DNA from: Litoreibacter ascidiaceicola
GTDB taxonomy: Bacteria; Pseudomonadota; Alphaproteobacteria; Rhodobacterales; Rhodobacteraceae
NCBI RefSeq assembly: GCF_900129235.1
Contig: NZ_FQUV01000007.1
Coordinates: forward strand, 62,001-126,000
Direction: 5' to 3'
Length of the DNA: 64,000 nucleotides
Part shown: piece after piece, positions 55,458 to 63,291 of the stretch
Layout of the letters: each line of letters begins with the position of its first letter
How positions within the stretch are numbered: position 1 is the first letter of the stretch
Position numbers and translations under genes: made by a program
The notes under the pieces: generated by a model
Seen by the model: the letters and a program-made list of their open reading frames with translations, nothing else
Told to the model about the DNA's origin: nothing
The model's database searches: none

Positions 55458-55489
55458 AAGGGCGCGCGAGGTTGCCCTCGCACGCCCTT
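55458..55489. terminator. Hairpin between phnA-like gene and cspA
   Basis: Stem of 13 pairs with one mismatch (AAGGGCGcGCGAGG against CCTCGCaCGCCCTT), 4-nt loop, between two convergent genes. T-runs are short on both sides, but its position suggests a shared terminator. Confidence 0.6.
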
Positions 55490-55510
55490 ACAAATCGTTA
55501 TCGCGGTGGC

Positions 55511-55717
55511 TTAGGCCAGAGCGATGTTCACGGCGCTTTCGCGGCCGTCACGGCCTGCTTCAACGTCGAAAGTAACTGCTTGGTTGTCGTCCAGAGTGGA
55601 CAGGCCGGAGCGTTCCAGTGCGGAGATGTGCACGAACACGTCCTTGGAGCCACCTTCTGGTGCGATGAAGCCGAAGCCTTTAGTAGAGTTAAACCATTTC
55701 ACGGTGCCATTAGCCAT
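55511..55717 (-). CDS. cspA: Cold-shock protein, CspA family
   Basis: Single-stranded nucleic-acid-binding protein of 68 residues. The RNP1 motif KGFGFIAP and RNP2 motif VFVHIS are intact; the start [16 protein letters not shown] is diagnostic. It probably melts RNA structure and acts as a transcription antiterminator. No long untranslated leader can be proven, but about 165 bp lie before the next gene on the same strand. Confidence 0.95.
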   Translation of the reverse strand: MANGTVKWFNSTKGFGFIAPEGGSKDVFVHISALERSGLSTLDDNQAVTFDVEAGRDGRESAVNIALA

Positions 55718-55882
55718 CGTGTTATTCCTTAATTTATGCTGCCCGCAGAATGCGGCAACCCGGCTCGATTGGTCTGTGACGATAGACTGGCGGCCGTATT
55801 AGGGAAGACAGTGGGTCGAAAGAGGCAAACGTTGCAGGGCGCTATTTGGCAGAGTTCGCCCTGCAAGTAAAGCTCTTTCCGT

Positions 55883-56113
55883 TTACAGCATTGCGGCGAT
55901 CTGATCCTTCAGAGCCATGCGTTGCTTGCGCAAGGTCGCCTCGTGGGCCTCGTCTGTCGGCTCCACATTGGTCTCGGCGCGGTGCACGGCGCGGTTTACC
56001 TCGTGGTACTCGTCGAACAGCTTGCGGAAGTGGGCGTCTGATTCCTTGAGGTCGTGCATCTGCGCGACCTTGTCGGGGAATTCTTCTGCGAGTTCGTGTG
56101 GGGTGTGAGACAT
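55883..56113 (-). CDS. YdcH/DUF465-family protein
   Basis: A 76-residue helical protein with two long helices likely forming a coiled-coil hairpin (ELAEEFPDKVAQMHDLKES and the KQRMALKDQIAAML end). This matches the small DUF465 family common in alphaproteobacteria, of unknown role. ATG at 56113 has GGGAG 6 nt upstream; an in-frame start at 56173 has no such site. Confidence 0.8.
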   Translation of the reverse strand: MSHTPHELAEEFPDKVAQMHDLKESDAHFRKLFDEYHEVNRAVHRAETNVEPTDEAHEATLRKQRMALKDQIAAML

Positions 56114-56565
56114 GTTCTGCTCCCTAAGCAAGTTTCTTCGTTGCGAGTATGAGTGGCAGCGAAAGCGGGGCATTGATGTGGGTCAAAGGCGCCAACGATT
56201 TCCTCTATGGATTTCTTATTCGGTAAATCTTCGGGATGGAGATTGTGTTTCGACGGTCAAATTCCGGGTCGTGAGGTGTCGATTAGAGGCGATTCTGGGT
56301 AGGAAATCTGACGGTAAGCGCAAATGGTAAACTTTTTGTTGAAATTTTTTGCTTCCAAATTTTGCACTTTCTGACACGTCTTTGCCTTAAATGGCCGAAG
56401 TTGCCCGAGAACCGGGCGGAAATGTGTTATCGACAAGCGCAAAATGTGGAAATTATGTGTCAAATCAAATCAGTAAGGAGAAACTTACTTGCGAGAAATG
56501 GCCGCGTTTCGCCTTATTGTTGCGTAATCAGTTCTTCACCGCCAAACAAATTTCAGGAGACTGCC
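56114..56565. other. AT-rich non-coding region
   Basis: About 450 bp, clearly more AT-rich than the flanks, upstream of the small gene at 56566. It contains T-rich and A-rich tracts at 56325-56360 and a 12-codon open frame (56489-56527, TTG start) behind a strong AAGGAG, which could be a leader peptide. No larger gene was found. Confidence 0.5.
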
Positions 56566-56751
56566 ATGTCCGTATCACTCATCGAAAAAGCCCGCCACAA
56601 CCGCCTTGTTGCATTGCGCGCCCTTCAAATCCGCAAGTCCGGTTCGGACCGCGTAACACTCTTCCCGTGCGCCGATCGGGAAGCTGATAGGATCATGTTT
56701 TCGTCTCGCAGAACGCAAAACCCCATGCATCACCTGTTCATCGCTGCGTAA
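56566..56751 (+). CDS. Small hypothetical protein, 61 aa
   Basis: Starts with MSVSLIEKARHNRLVALRAL after AGGAGA 5 nt upstream. It is basic (many Arg/Lys/His) with no membrane segment. It is followed by a 76-nt gap and a strong terminator at 56825-56854, and preceded by an AT-rich region that could hold its promoter, so a separately transcribed small gene is credible. No family is recognised; it could also be the leader of a longer transcript. Confidence 0.5.
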   Translation: MSVSLIEKARHNRLVALRALQIRKSGSDRVTLFPCADREADRIMFSSRRTQNPMHHLFIAA

Positions 56752-56824
56752 GCCGCGATAGGAGCGTCGCTCGCTACACGTAACGCGCTCCGCCAAGGGC
56801 CGACTTGTCGGTCCCTTCCCCCAG

Positions 56825-56854
56825 AAAACGCTCAGGATCGCCTGAGCGTTTTTT
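56825..56854 (+). terminator. Intrinsic terminator
   Basis: Perfect stem AACGCTCAGG / CCTGAGCGTT, 4-nt loop ATCG, with flanking A- and T-runs extending the stem to 12 bp and ending in TTTTTT. It ends the transcript of the small gene at 56566-56751 and insulates the gene at 56990. Confidence 0.9.
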
Positions 56855-56868
56855 GCGTTTTTCGGAGG

Positions 56869-56912
56869 GTCTGCACCCCGTCGGCAAAGCGTCGGCGATG
56901 TGTCGGGCAGCT
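56869..56912 (+). repeat. 11-bp tandem motif array (copy 3)
   Basis: Four units at an 11-bp step: GTCTGCACCCC, GTCGGCAAAGC, GTCGGCGATGT, GTCGGGCAGCT. It lies between the terminator at 56854 and the BrnA-like gene start at 56990, about 80 bp upstream of that start. The order (GTCTGC unit first, GTCGGG unit last) is the same as in the copy at 15158. Confidence 0.7.
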
Positions 56913-56989
56913 GCGCGCGCTGGGTTTGCGCGGATTTAACGGCTGGCGCGGTAGGTCTGGCCACCCGCACAGCCAAAGGACCGCCCGCC

Positions 56990-57391
56990 ATGTCGTACCC
57001 GCCGAGTTCCCGCTCGAAGACCCAGCGTATCGCGAAGGAGAGGTTGAACCACTACCTGCAGCTGATGCGGCTGGATGATGATCTGACCGATCTGGTCCGC
57101 GAGGTGGTCCCGCAGGCGTGGCACCGGCTGGAGCACGACATTGATGTGGAGGAGCCGAAGGTGAAGATCACCCTGCGCGTCGACCGCAGCGTGGCGAAGT
57201 TCTACCGCGCTTGGGGCAACGGCTATCAGGCGCGGATCAACCGGATACTGGCGACCTACGCACAGACCAAAATCGCGGAGTACCTGAAAATGGAGAAAGA
57301 CTTCCACGCGTATGTGGAGCTATCGCTGGACAAGTACAACGGTCCGGTGCCGGACGATATTGAGGAGGGGCCGGAGGAGGGGGAGGTTTGA
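56990..57391 (+). CDS. BrnA-antitoxin-like protein
   Basis: A 133-residue protein with a C-terminal ribbon-helix-helix-type segment ITLRVDRSVAKFYRAWGNGYQARINRIL (about residues 60-87), which matches the DNA-binding motif of BrnA antitoxins (VTLRLD...GYQTRIN). It is longer than most BrnA and has an acidic tail (EEGPEEGEV). No BrnT toxin gene lies next to it, so it is an orphan and may act as a plain regulator. AAGGA lies 9 nt before the ATG at 56990; a start at 56900 would lie inside the repeat array. Confidence 0.75.
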   Translation: MSYPPSSRSKTQRIAKERLNHYLQLMRLDDDLTDLVREVVPQAWHRLEHDIDVEEPKVKITLRVDRSVAKFYRAWGNGYQARINRILATYAQTKIAEYLKMEKDFHAYVELSLDKYNGPVPDDIEEGPEEGEV

Positions 57392-57500
57392 GGGTGGGGA
57401 GAGAACTCTCCACCCAGACGATCAAACCTTGAAGTCCGCGACAGTAGACACCGCTAGCTTCATCAGTTCTAGAATTTCCGTTTCTCGTTTCTTCTTATCG

Positions 57501-58367
57501 TCATTCTGAAAAATCTATCTGCTCCCACTCCGCGAGCCATCCGACATAAGCATCACTGAAACCCTCATTCAGGAATGGCTCCAGATCGGAGGTTGCCGCA
57601 GAGTAGCTTCGATAGGAGCCAACAGTAACAGAAAAAACGCCATTCTTCATTCTGAATACCGATAAGGGTTCATGGTCAAAGCCGGTTTGAGTATCGAGTT
57701 TTTTCGTTAACTTCACCGCACTTGATCTTGAAGCGGCGCTTGCTATCACGGCTGCAAACGCACCTGGCTCATTTGGATCGGAACTTTCTAGAGTTGAAAC
57801 CAAAGAATCCAGAGCAGCTAGGTTTCGTGATGCCTTGCTACTGCCCAAAGTTTGCGCATCGAAAAGATATTCCCTTGCCTCATTGTAGCGACCTAGCTGC
57901 ATCAACGTGTAACCAAGGTTGTTCAGAATTTTTACTTTTAGAGAACTCTTGCGAAGGTCAAAATCTGCAAAATCTTTTGCTTTTTTAAATTCTACGATCG
58001 CCGCATCAAAGTTCTTTTCTGCCAAATAGGTAAATCCAAGGACATTATGAGGCGAAACACCCGTCAACTCTTTATTTGTGGCAAGTTTAATCGAAACCAA
58101 CAGTTCTTTTTGGGCTTCTAGGTAGAGGCTCTGTCGCACTAGATGCCTTCCATAAGAATATCTAAGGCAAAAAGAATCATCTTCGCTGGCCTCGATCTCG
58201 GACTCGAAATACTCGTTTATTGTTGCGGGGGAACGTGTGGAGCTCCAGCTATTAAAATTCTGATCAAGGTCTTCTTTATCAGAAACTGGGCATAGAACCT
58301 GTGATGAAGATTCAGTAGTGAAGATCGAAGTGAGAAAAAGTAACAAGAAAAAATTTTTCACAATCAA
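57501..58367 (-). CDS. Exported TPR protein with SPOR-like C-terminus
   Basis: A 288-residue protein, low in GC (about 40 percent), with a signal peptide (1-22, hydrophobic core FFLLLFLTSIF). Residues about 60-190 form tetratricopeptide-like helix pairs (NVLGFTYLAEKNFDAAIVEFKKA and NNLGYTLMQLGRYNEAREYL). The last 55 residues (VFSVTVGSYRSYSAATSDLEPF) resemble a SPOR domain that binds bare peptidoglycan. It overlaps the upstream membrane gene by 4 nt, so the two are coupled. No family name can be given; a cell-envelope role is an inference. Confidence 0.7.
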   Translation of the reverse strand: MIVKNFFLLLFLTSIFTTESSSQVLCPVSDKEDLDQNFNSWSSTRSPATINEYFESEIEASEDDSFCLRYSYGRHLVRQSLYLEAQKELLVSIKLATNKELTGVSPHNVLGFTYLAEKNFDAAIVEFKKAKDFADFDLRKSSLKVKILNNLGYTLMQLGRYNEAREYLFDAQTLGSSKASRNLAALDSLVSTLESSDPNEPGAFAAVIASAASRSSAVKLTKKLDTQTGFDHEPLSVFRMKNGVFSVTVGSYRSYSAATSDLEPFLNEGFSDAYVGWLAEWEQIDFSE

Positions 58368-58888
58368 AAGCTTTCCTCCGGATTGTCAATTGGGCTGTCA
58401 ACAGCAATATCCTTCAAGGTAGAGGCCGTTTTCCCTAAGCCTATATTTGCTTTGCTCAGCAATTCAATATCACGCTCTAGTAGCTCTATCCGCTGTTCTA
58501 TCCTTGCCAGATTTATAACAAGTGGATTGCCTTTCAATATCTTAATCTTGTTTCGTTTTGGGTCATAAATTTCGACGCGCCCATCTGTTCTCACAATTTC
58601 AACGCCGTTGGGGATGTCTTCTGACTGAGATAGGATTGATAGCGAGATATTCATTTCATCTGTAGGTTCAAAAAAAGAGAAGAAAATTCCCATTAGCAGC
58701 ACTGAAGCTGAAAGGACAAGAAACATCATAATCGCTCGAGTTCTCTGTTTCAAAATGGCCGGTGTGCCAGGGTTCTCCGCAGTCACAAGTTCGGTCAGAA
58801 GGCGATATGCAAGATACATAATCGCTACCGCGAATCCCAAAAATCCTGTAGCGACCAGCTCCGGTATAAAATCCATCCAATAATCCAC
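58364..58888 (-). CDS. Two-helix membrane protein with coiled coil
   Basis: A 174-residue membrane protein of low GC. Two membrane helices are seen (about residues 8-30 and 50-70). The soluble rest has a beta part (GVEIVRTDGRVEIYDPKR) and a probable coiled coil (NLARIEQRIELLERDIELLSKANIG). The listed start is GTG at 58888; ATG at 58876 is equally possible and no ribosome site decides. It is translationally coupled to the TPR/SPOR gene. Function unknown. Confidence 0.65.
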   Translation of the reverse strand: MDYWMDFIPELVATGFLGFAVAIMYLAYRLLTELVTAENPGTPAILKQRTRAIMMFLVLSASVLLMGIFFSFFEPTDEMNISLSILSQSEDIPNGVEIVRTDGRVEIYDPKRNKIKILKGNPLVINLARIEQRIELLERDIELLSKANIGLGKTASTLKDIAVDSPIDNPEESF

Positions 58889-58929
58889 TAATATTGAGAA
58901 CTAATGGAAACGATGGTAGCAGAAATTGC

Positions 58930-60585
58930 CTATCTCGTAAATTTCTTATATTTCACCCGCTTTGGCTCGACGGCATCCGGTCCCAAACGGCGGATTTTGT
59001 CTTCTTCGTAGGCTTCGAAGTTGCCCTCGAACCATTCCACATGGGCCTCGCCCTCAAAAGCGAGGATGTGGGTGCAGAGGCGGTCGAGGAAGAAGCGGTC
59101 GTGGGAGATGACGACGGCGCAACCGGCGAAATCTTCGATGGCATCTTCAAGCGCCCTTAACGTTTCCACGTCTAGATCGTTCGTAGGTTCATCGAGCAGC
59201 AACACGTTGCCGCCGGATTTGAGGAGTTTCGCCATGTGCACTCGGTTGCGTTCACCACCAGACAGCAGGCCCACCTTTTTCTGCTGGTCACCGCCTTTGA
59301 AGTTGAAGGCGGAGCAGTAGGCGCGGGAGTTCATCTGGGCGTCGCCCAACTGGATGATTTCCCCGCCGTCGGAGATTTCTTCCCAGACATTGGCGTCGGC
59401 TTTCAGCGCGTCGCGGGACTGGTCGACATAGGACAGCTGCACGGTCTCGCCAAAGGTCACAGTGCCGGAATCGGGCTGTTCCTGGCCCGTGAGCATCCGG
59501 AACAGTGTGGATTTACCCGCGCCGTTGGGGCCGATCACGCCGACGATCCCGCCCGCAGGCAGGGAGAAGCTGAGGTCTTCGACCAGCAGCTTGTCGCCGT
59601 ATGCCTTGGTGAGGTTTTCGACCTCGATCACCTTGTTGCCAAGGCGGGGGCCGTTGGGAATGATGATCTGGGCTTTGCCGAGCTTTTCACGCTCTGACTG
59701 GTTGGCCATTTCGTTATAGGAGTTGATGCGGGCCTTGGACTTGGCTTGGCGGGCTTTGGCACCGGCGCGTATCCATTGGAGTTCCTTTTCCAGCGTCTTT
59801 TGCTTGGATTTGTCGTCCTTGGCCTCACGCTCCAGCCGTTTGGCCTTTTGCTCCAGCCACGCGGAATAGTTGCCCTCGTAAGGAATGCCGCGGCCGCGGT
59901 CGAGCTCGAGAATCCAGCCGGTGATGCTATCGAGGAAGTAACGGTCGTGGGTGACGATCAGGATCGTGCCTTTGTAGTCGATCAGGTGCTTTTGCAGCCA
60001 TGCGATGGTTTCGGCGTCAAGGTGGTTGGTCGGCTCGTCAAGGAGCAGCATGTCAGGGGCTTCGAGCAGCAGCTTGCACAAGGCCACGCGGCGTTTTTCA
60101 CCGCCGGACAGGGTGTCGACCGATGCGTCGTCGGGTGGGCAGCGCAGGGCTTCCATGGACACGTCGACTTGCGCGTCGAGATCCCACAGGTTCTGGGCGT
60201 CGATTTCGTCTTGCAGCTTGGCCATCTCGTCGGCGGTCTCGTCGGAGTAGTTCATCGCCAGTTCGTTATAGCGGTCGAGGATGTCCTTCTTGGCCTTCAC
60301 GCCCAGCATCACGTTGCCGCGCACGTCAAGGGTTTCGTCCAAAGCGGGCTCTTGGGGCAGGTAGCCCACATGCGCGCCCTCGGCGGCCCACGCCTCGCCG
60401 GTGAAGTCCTTGTCGGTGCCGGCCATGATGCGCATCAGCGACGACTTACCGGAACCGTTGACGCCGACGACGCCGATTTTGACGCCGGGGAGGAAGTTCA
60501 GACGGATGTTTTCGAACACCTTCTTGCCACCGGGATACTGCTTTGAGACGCCGTCCATAAAATAGACGAATTGATTGGCTGCCAT
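58930..60585 (-). CDS. ettA: Energy-dependent translational throttle protein EttA (ABC-F)
   Basis: Ribosome-associated ABC-F ATPase that controls the first elongation step according to ATP level. The 551 residues hold two ABC domains: first Walker A GVNGSGKSSL and signature LSGGEKRRVAL, second Walker A GPNGAGKSTLF and signature LSGGERNRVHM, each with a DEPTNHLD/DEPTNDLD Walker B. The linker between them (about residues 245-325) carries the PtIM insertion with EWLEQKAKRLEREAKDDK-like text. No membrane segment. GGAG 8 nt before the ATG. Confidence 0.95.
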   Translation of the reverse strand: MAANQFVYFMDGVSKQYPGGKKVFENIRLNFLPGVKIGVVGVNGSGKSSLMRIMAGTDKDFTGEAWAAEGAHVGYLPQEPALDETLDVRGNVMLGVKAKKDILDRYNELAMNYSDETADEMAKLQDEIDAQNLWDLDAQVDVSMEALRCPPDDASVDTLSGGEKRRVALCKLLLEAPDMLLLDEPTNHLDAETIAWLQKHLIDYKGTILIVTHDRYFLDSITGWILELDRGRGIPYEGNYSAWLEQKAKRLEREAKDDKSKQKTLEKELQWIRAGAKARQAKSKARINSYNEMANQSEREKLGKAQIIIPNGPRLGNKVIEVENLTKAYGDKLLVEDLSFSLPAGGIVGVIGPNGAGKSTLFRMLTGQEQPDSGTVTFGETVQLSYVDQSRDALKADANVWEEISDGGEIIQLGDAQMNSRAYCSAFNFKGGDQQKKVGLLSGGERNRVHMAKLLKSGGNVLLLDEPTNDLDVETLRALEDAIEDFAGCAVVISHDRFFLDRLCTHILAFEGEAHVEWFEGNFEAYEEDKIRRLGPDAVEPKRVKYKKFTR

Positions 60586-60705
60586 GGGATGAGCTCCGGA
60601 CTAGAATGAGAATGCTTTGGGGCCGTGTTTAGTCGGGCTTGCGGCCAAGGGCAATCGTAGCGCTTTGATTTGACGGCGGGTCGGATACAGCGCAGATTGC
60701 GCGGC

Positions 60706-61773
60706 ATGACAAAACCCAGCCGCCCCGCAAAGCCCCGCCCCGTGACCTACCGCCCCGCCGACGACCGTTATGACCGTATGGTATACCGTCGCTGCGGGAA
60801 ATCCGGTGTGAAACTGCCTGCCATCAGCCTTGGGCTGTGGCACAACTTTGGCGGGGATACCCCGCATGAAGTGAAGCGTGGTTTGTGCCGGACGGCGTTT
60901 GATCACGGGATCACGCATTTTGATCTGGCGAACAACTATGGGCCGCCTCCGGGAAGTGCGGAGAGCGCGTTTGGCGAGATTTTGCAGACCGATTTTGCAG
61001 GGCATCGGGACGAGCTGATTGTCTCCAGCAAGGCGGGTTACGACATGTGGCCGGGGCCATATGGCGAATGGGGCAGCCGGAAGTATCTGGTGGCGTCCTG
61101 TGACCAGTCGTTGAAGCGGCTGGGGTTGGACTACATCGATATTTTCTACTCGCACCGCTTTGATCCCGCTACGCCTTTGGAGGAGACCATGGGCGCGCTG
61201 GATTATATCGTGCGGTCCGGGCGCGCGCTGTATGTGGGGATTTCATCGTATAACTCGCAGCGAACCCGTGAGGCCGTGGCGATCCTGAAAGACCTTGGCA
61301 CGCCGATGCTGATCCACCAGCCGTCGTATAACTTGCTGAACCGTTGGGTGGAGCATGACGGGTTGCTGGATACTTTGGATGATCTGGGTATTGGGTCGAT
61401 CGCGTTTACGCCTTTGGCGCAGGGAATTCTGACGAAGAAATATCTGGGCGGCATTCCCGAAGGAAGCCGCGCCACGCAAGGCAAATCGTTGCTGGATGGC
61501 ATGATTAACGAGCGGTCTTTGGCGAGCGTTCGTGCGTTGAATGATCTGGCGGAGGCCCGTGGGCAGACCTTGGCGCAGATGGCGCTGGCTTGGGTGTTGC
61601 GTGGCGGGCGGGTGACGACCGCGCTGATTGGCGCGTCGAAGCCGAGCCAGATCGAGGATTGCGCGGGGGCGGTGGCCAATCTTGAGTTCACCGCGGATGA
61701 GTTGGCGGAGATTGACCGCATTTCGTCTGAGGAGGAGATCAACCTTTGGGCAAAATCCTCTGAAACCGACTGA
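60706..61773 (+). CDS. Aldo/keto reductase (glyceraldehyde-3-phosphate reductase-like)
   Basis: NAD(P)H-dependent reductase of 355 residues. AKR motifs: [19 protein letters not shown] (catalytic Asp/Tyr), [18 protein letters not shown] (Lys), [16 protein letters not shown] (His) and the C-terminal [13 protein letters not shown]. The pattern is that of the YghZ/Gpr subgroup (AKR14), which reduces L-glyceraldehyde 3-phosphate and methylglyoxal. The ATG at 60706 is used rather than a codon at 60670; no strong ribosome site is seen. nadD starts 4 nt after its end. Confidence 0.88.
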   Translation: MTKPSRPAKPRPVTYRPADDRYDRMVYRRCGKSGVKLPAISLGLWHNFGGDTPHEVKRGLCRTAFDHGITHFDLANNYGPPPGSAESAFGEILQTDFAGHRDELIVSSKAGYDMWPGPYGEWGSRKYLVASCDQSLKRLGLDYIDIFYSHRFDPATPLEETMGALDYIVRSGRALYVGISSYNSQRTREAVAILKDLGTPMLIHQPSYNLLNRWVEHDGLLDTLDDLGIGSIAFTPLAQGILTKKYLGGIPEGSRATQGKSLLDGMINERSLASVRALNDLAEARGQTLAQMALAWVLRGGRVTTALIGASKPSQIEDCAGAVANLEFTADELAEIDRISSEEEINLWAKSSETD

Positions 61774-61777
61774 TCCC

Positions 61778-62380
61778 ATGAGGGCGGGCTGGCCTGTGGC
61801 GCAAGCGGGGCAAACTGTTGGCTTGCTGGGCGGATCGTTTGATCCTGCGCATTCGGGGCATGCGCATATCACGCGTGAAGCGTTGAAGCGGTTCGATCTG
61901 GATTTTGTCTGGTGGCTTGTCACGCCGGGTAACCCGTTGAAAGAGCGCGGGCCTGCCCCGCTGGGCGCGCGGCTGATGCGGGCGCGCAAGGTGATGCAGC
62001 ATCCCAGAGTGAAGGTCACCGATCTGGAGACGAAACTCGGGACGCGGTATACCGCACAAACCCTCAAAGCCCTGCAAGACCGATACCCGAGGGTGAATTT
62101 CGTGTGGCTGATGGGGGCGGACAACCTTGCAAGCTTTCACCGCTGGCAGGACTGGGACTGGATTATGGAGAACGTGCCGGTGGGCGTTCTGGCGCGCCCG
62201 GGAGACCGGATTTCGGCCCGCCGATCCGTCGCGGCGCAGCGGTATGCAAATGACCAGTTACCGGGTGTGGCGTCGCAGCTTCTGGCGAGGGGCCCGGCCC
62301 CGCGTTGGTGCTACATCAACCTGCCGCTAAGCGATGCGTCTTCGAGCGCGATCAGAGCGTCCGGGGCTTGGATTTCCTGA
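61778..62380 (+). CDS. nadD: Nicotinate-nucleotide adenylyltransferase
   Basis: Makes deamido-NAD from nicotinate mononucleotide and ATP. 200 residues. The nucleotidyltransferase motif [17 protein letters not shown] (about residues 14-30, HxGH-type) and the [19 protein letters not shown] segment are diagnostic. The ATG at 61778 lies 4 nt after the upstream stop; a codon at 61628 lies deep in the reductase gene. Its 3' end overlaps the convergent EamA gene by 29 bp. Confidence 0.93.
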   Translation: MRAGWPVAQAGQTVGLLGGSFDPAHSGHAHITREALKRFDLDFVWWLVTPGNPLKERGPAPLGARLMRARKVMQHPRVKVTDLETKLGTRYTAQTLKALQDRYPRVNFVWLMGADNLASFHRWQDWDWIMENVPVGVLARPGDRISARRSVAAQRYANDQLPGVASQLLARGPAPRWCYINLPLSDASSSAIRASGAWIS

Positions 62381-63209
62381 GAAACAGCGTGGCGAAGCCC
62401 GATACGAAAATTACCACGAGACCAAGCGCGGACAGGCCGTCGGGCCAGTTGTCAAACACCAGCCAGCCATAGGCCGTGGCACCGACCAGCTGGACATAGA
62501 CGAAAGGCGCCAGCACCGACGCGCCGGCACGGGCATAGGCGAACACCAGCAGCAGATTTCCAAGCATCGACGCGATGGCGGACCATACCACGAGGCCCGA
62601 AAGCGTTGGCGTGATCGGCGGGAGGTTCAGCAGACCCAGCGGGGTCAGCAACAGCGCCCCGATGAAAAGCTGTGTGATCAACAGATGCACGGGCTTGCCC
62701 AGTGGGGAAACCCAACGGGAGGCGGTCAGGAACATGCCGTAGCAACAGCCTGAAAACGCCGCCCAAGCAAGGCCGGGGGTCATGCCGAAGCCGGGCTTCA
62801 CCACAAGCATCACCCCGCCAAGCCCGATGGCCAGCAGGATGATCCGCATGGCGCTGGCCTGCTCTTTCAGGAGCGTGACGGACAGGATGTAGCTGACCAT
62901 GGGGCCAAGGAAGAAGGCGGCGAAGACGTTGGCAATCGGCTCTGTTTGCAGGGCGGTGAGGATTGTGGTGATCGTGACCACCTGAATGGCGCTGCGCAAC
63001 CAGATGCGCCAGTTTGACAGCAGCCGAACGGCGTCTTTGTGCATGGCAAAGGGGAGCAGCACAGCTAGCCCGATCAGGTAGCGGGTCCACGCCACGAAGA
63101 ACGGCGCGATGCCAGACGAGGTCATCAATTTTCCAGCCGTATCCCCCAAGGGGATCAGCAACATGCCCACCGACATAATGGTGACTGCTAAAAGAATTGA
63201 ACGCTCCAT
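62352..63209 (-). CDS. EamA/DMT-family transporter
   Basis: Integral membrane protein with about ten hydrophobic helices in two EamA halves ([20 protein letters not shown] near the start; [19 protein letters not shown] in the second). The family exports or takes up varied metabolites. I take ATG at 63209 (285 aa), which starts just before the first helix; an in-frame start at 63257 (301 aa) is possible. Divergent from dacB, overlapping nadD tail to tail. Confidence 0.82.
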   Translation of the reverse strand: MERSILLAVTIMSVGMLLIPLGDTAGKLMTSSGIAPFFVAWTRYLIGLAVLLPFAMHKDAVRLLSNWRIWLRSAIQVVTITTILTALQTEPIANVFAAFFLGPMVSYILSVTLLKEQASAMRIILLAIGLGGVMLVVKPGFGMTPGLAWAAFSGCCYGMFLTASRWVSPLGKPVHLLITQLFIGALLLTPLGLLNLPPITPTLSGLVVWSAIASMLGNLLLVFAYARAGASVLAPFVYVQLVGATAYGWLVFDNWPDGLSALGLVVIFVSGFATLFLRKSKPRTL

Positions 63210-63291
63210 CACAGCTGCGTAACAGGGCGCAACGGCGCTTGCCACCATCATCCGCATAGGCGATTAAGTTTAGGACGAGGAGGGCGCTGCC

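Noticed and set aside
57422-57512. Possible C-terminal gene remnant (frame ending ELMKLAVSTVADFKV) downstream of the TPR gene
   Set aside because: Only about 30 codons from a TAG to the stop, no clear start; too short to support as a gene or pseudogene.
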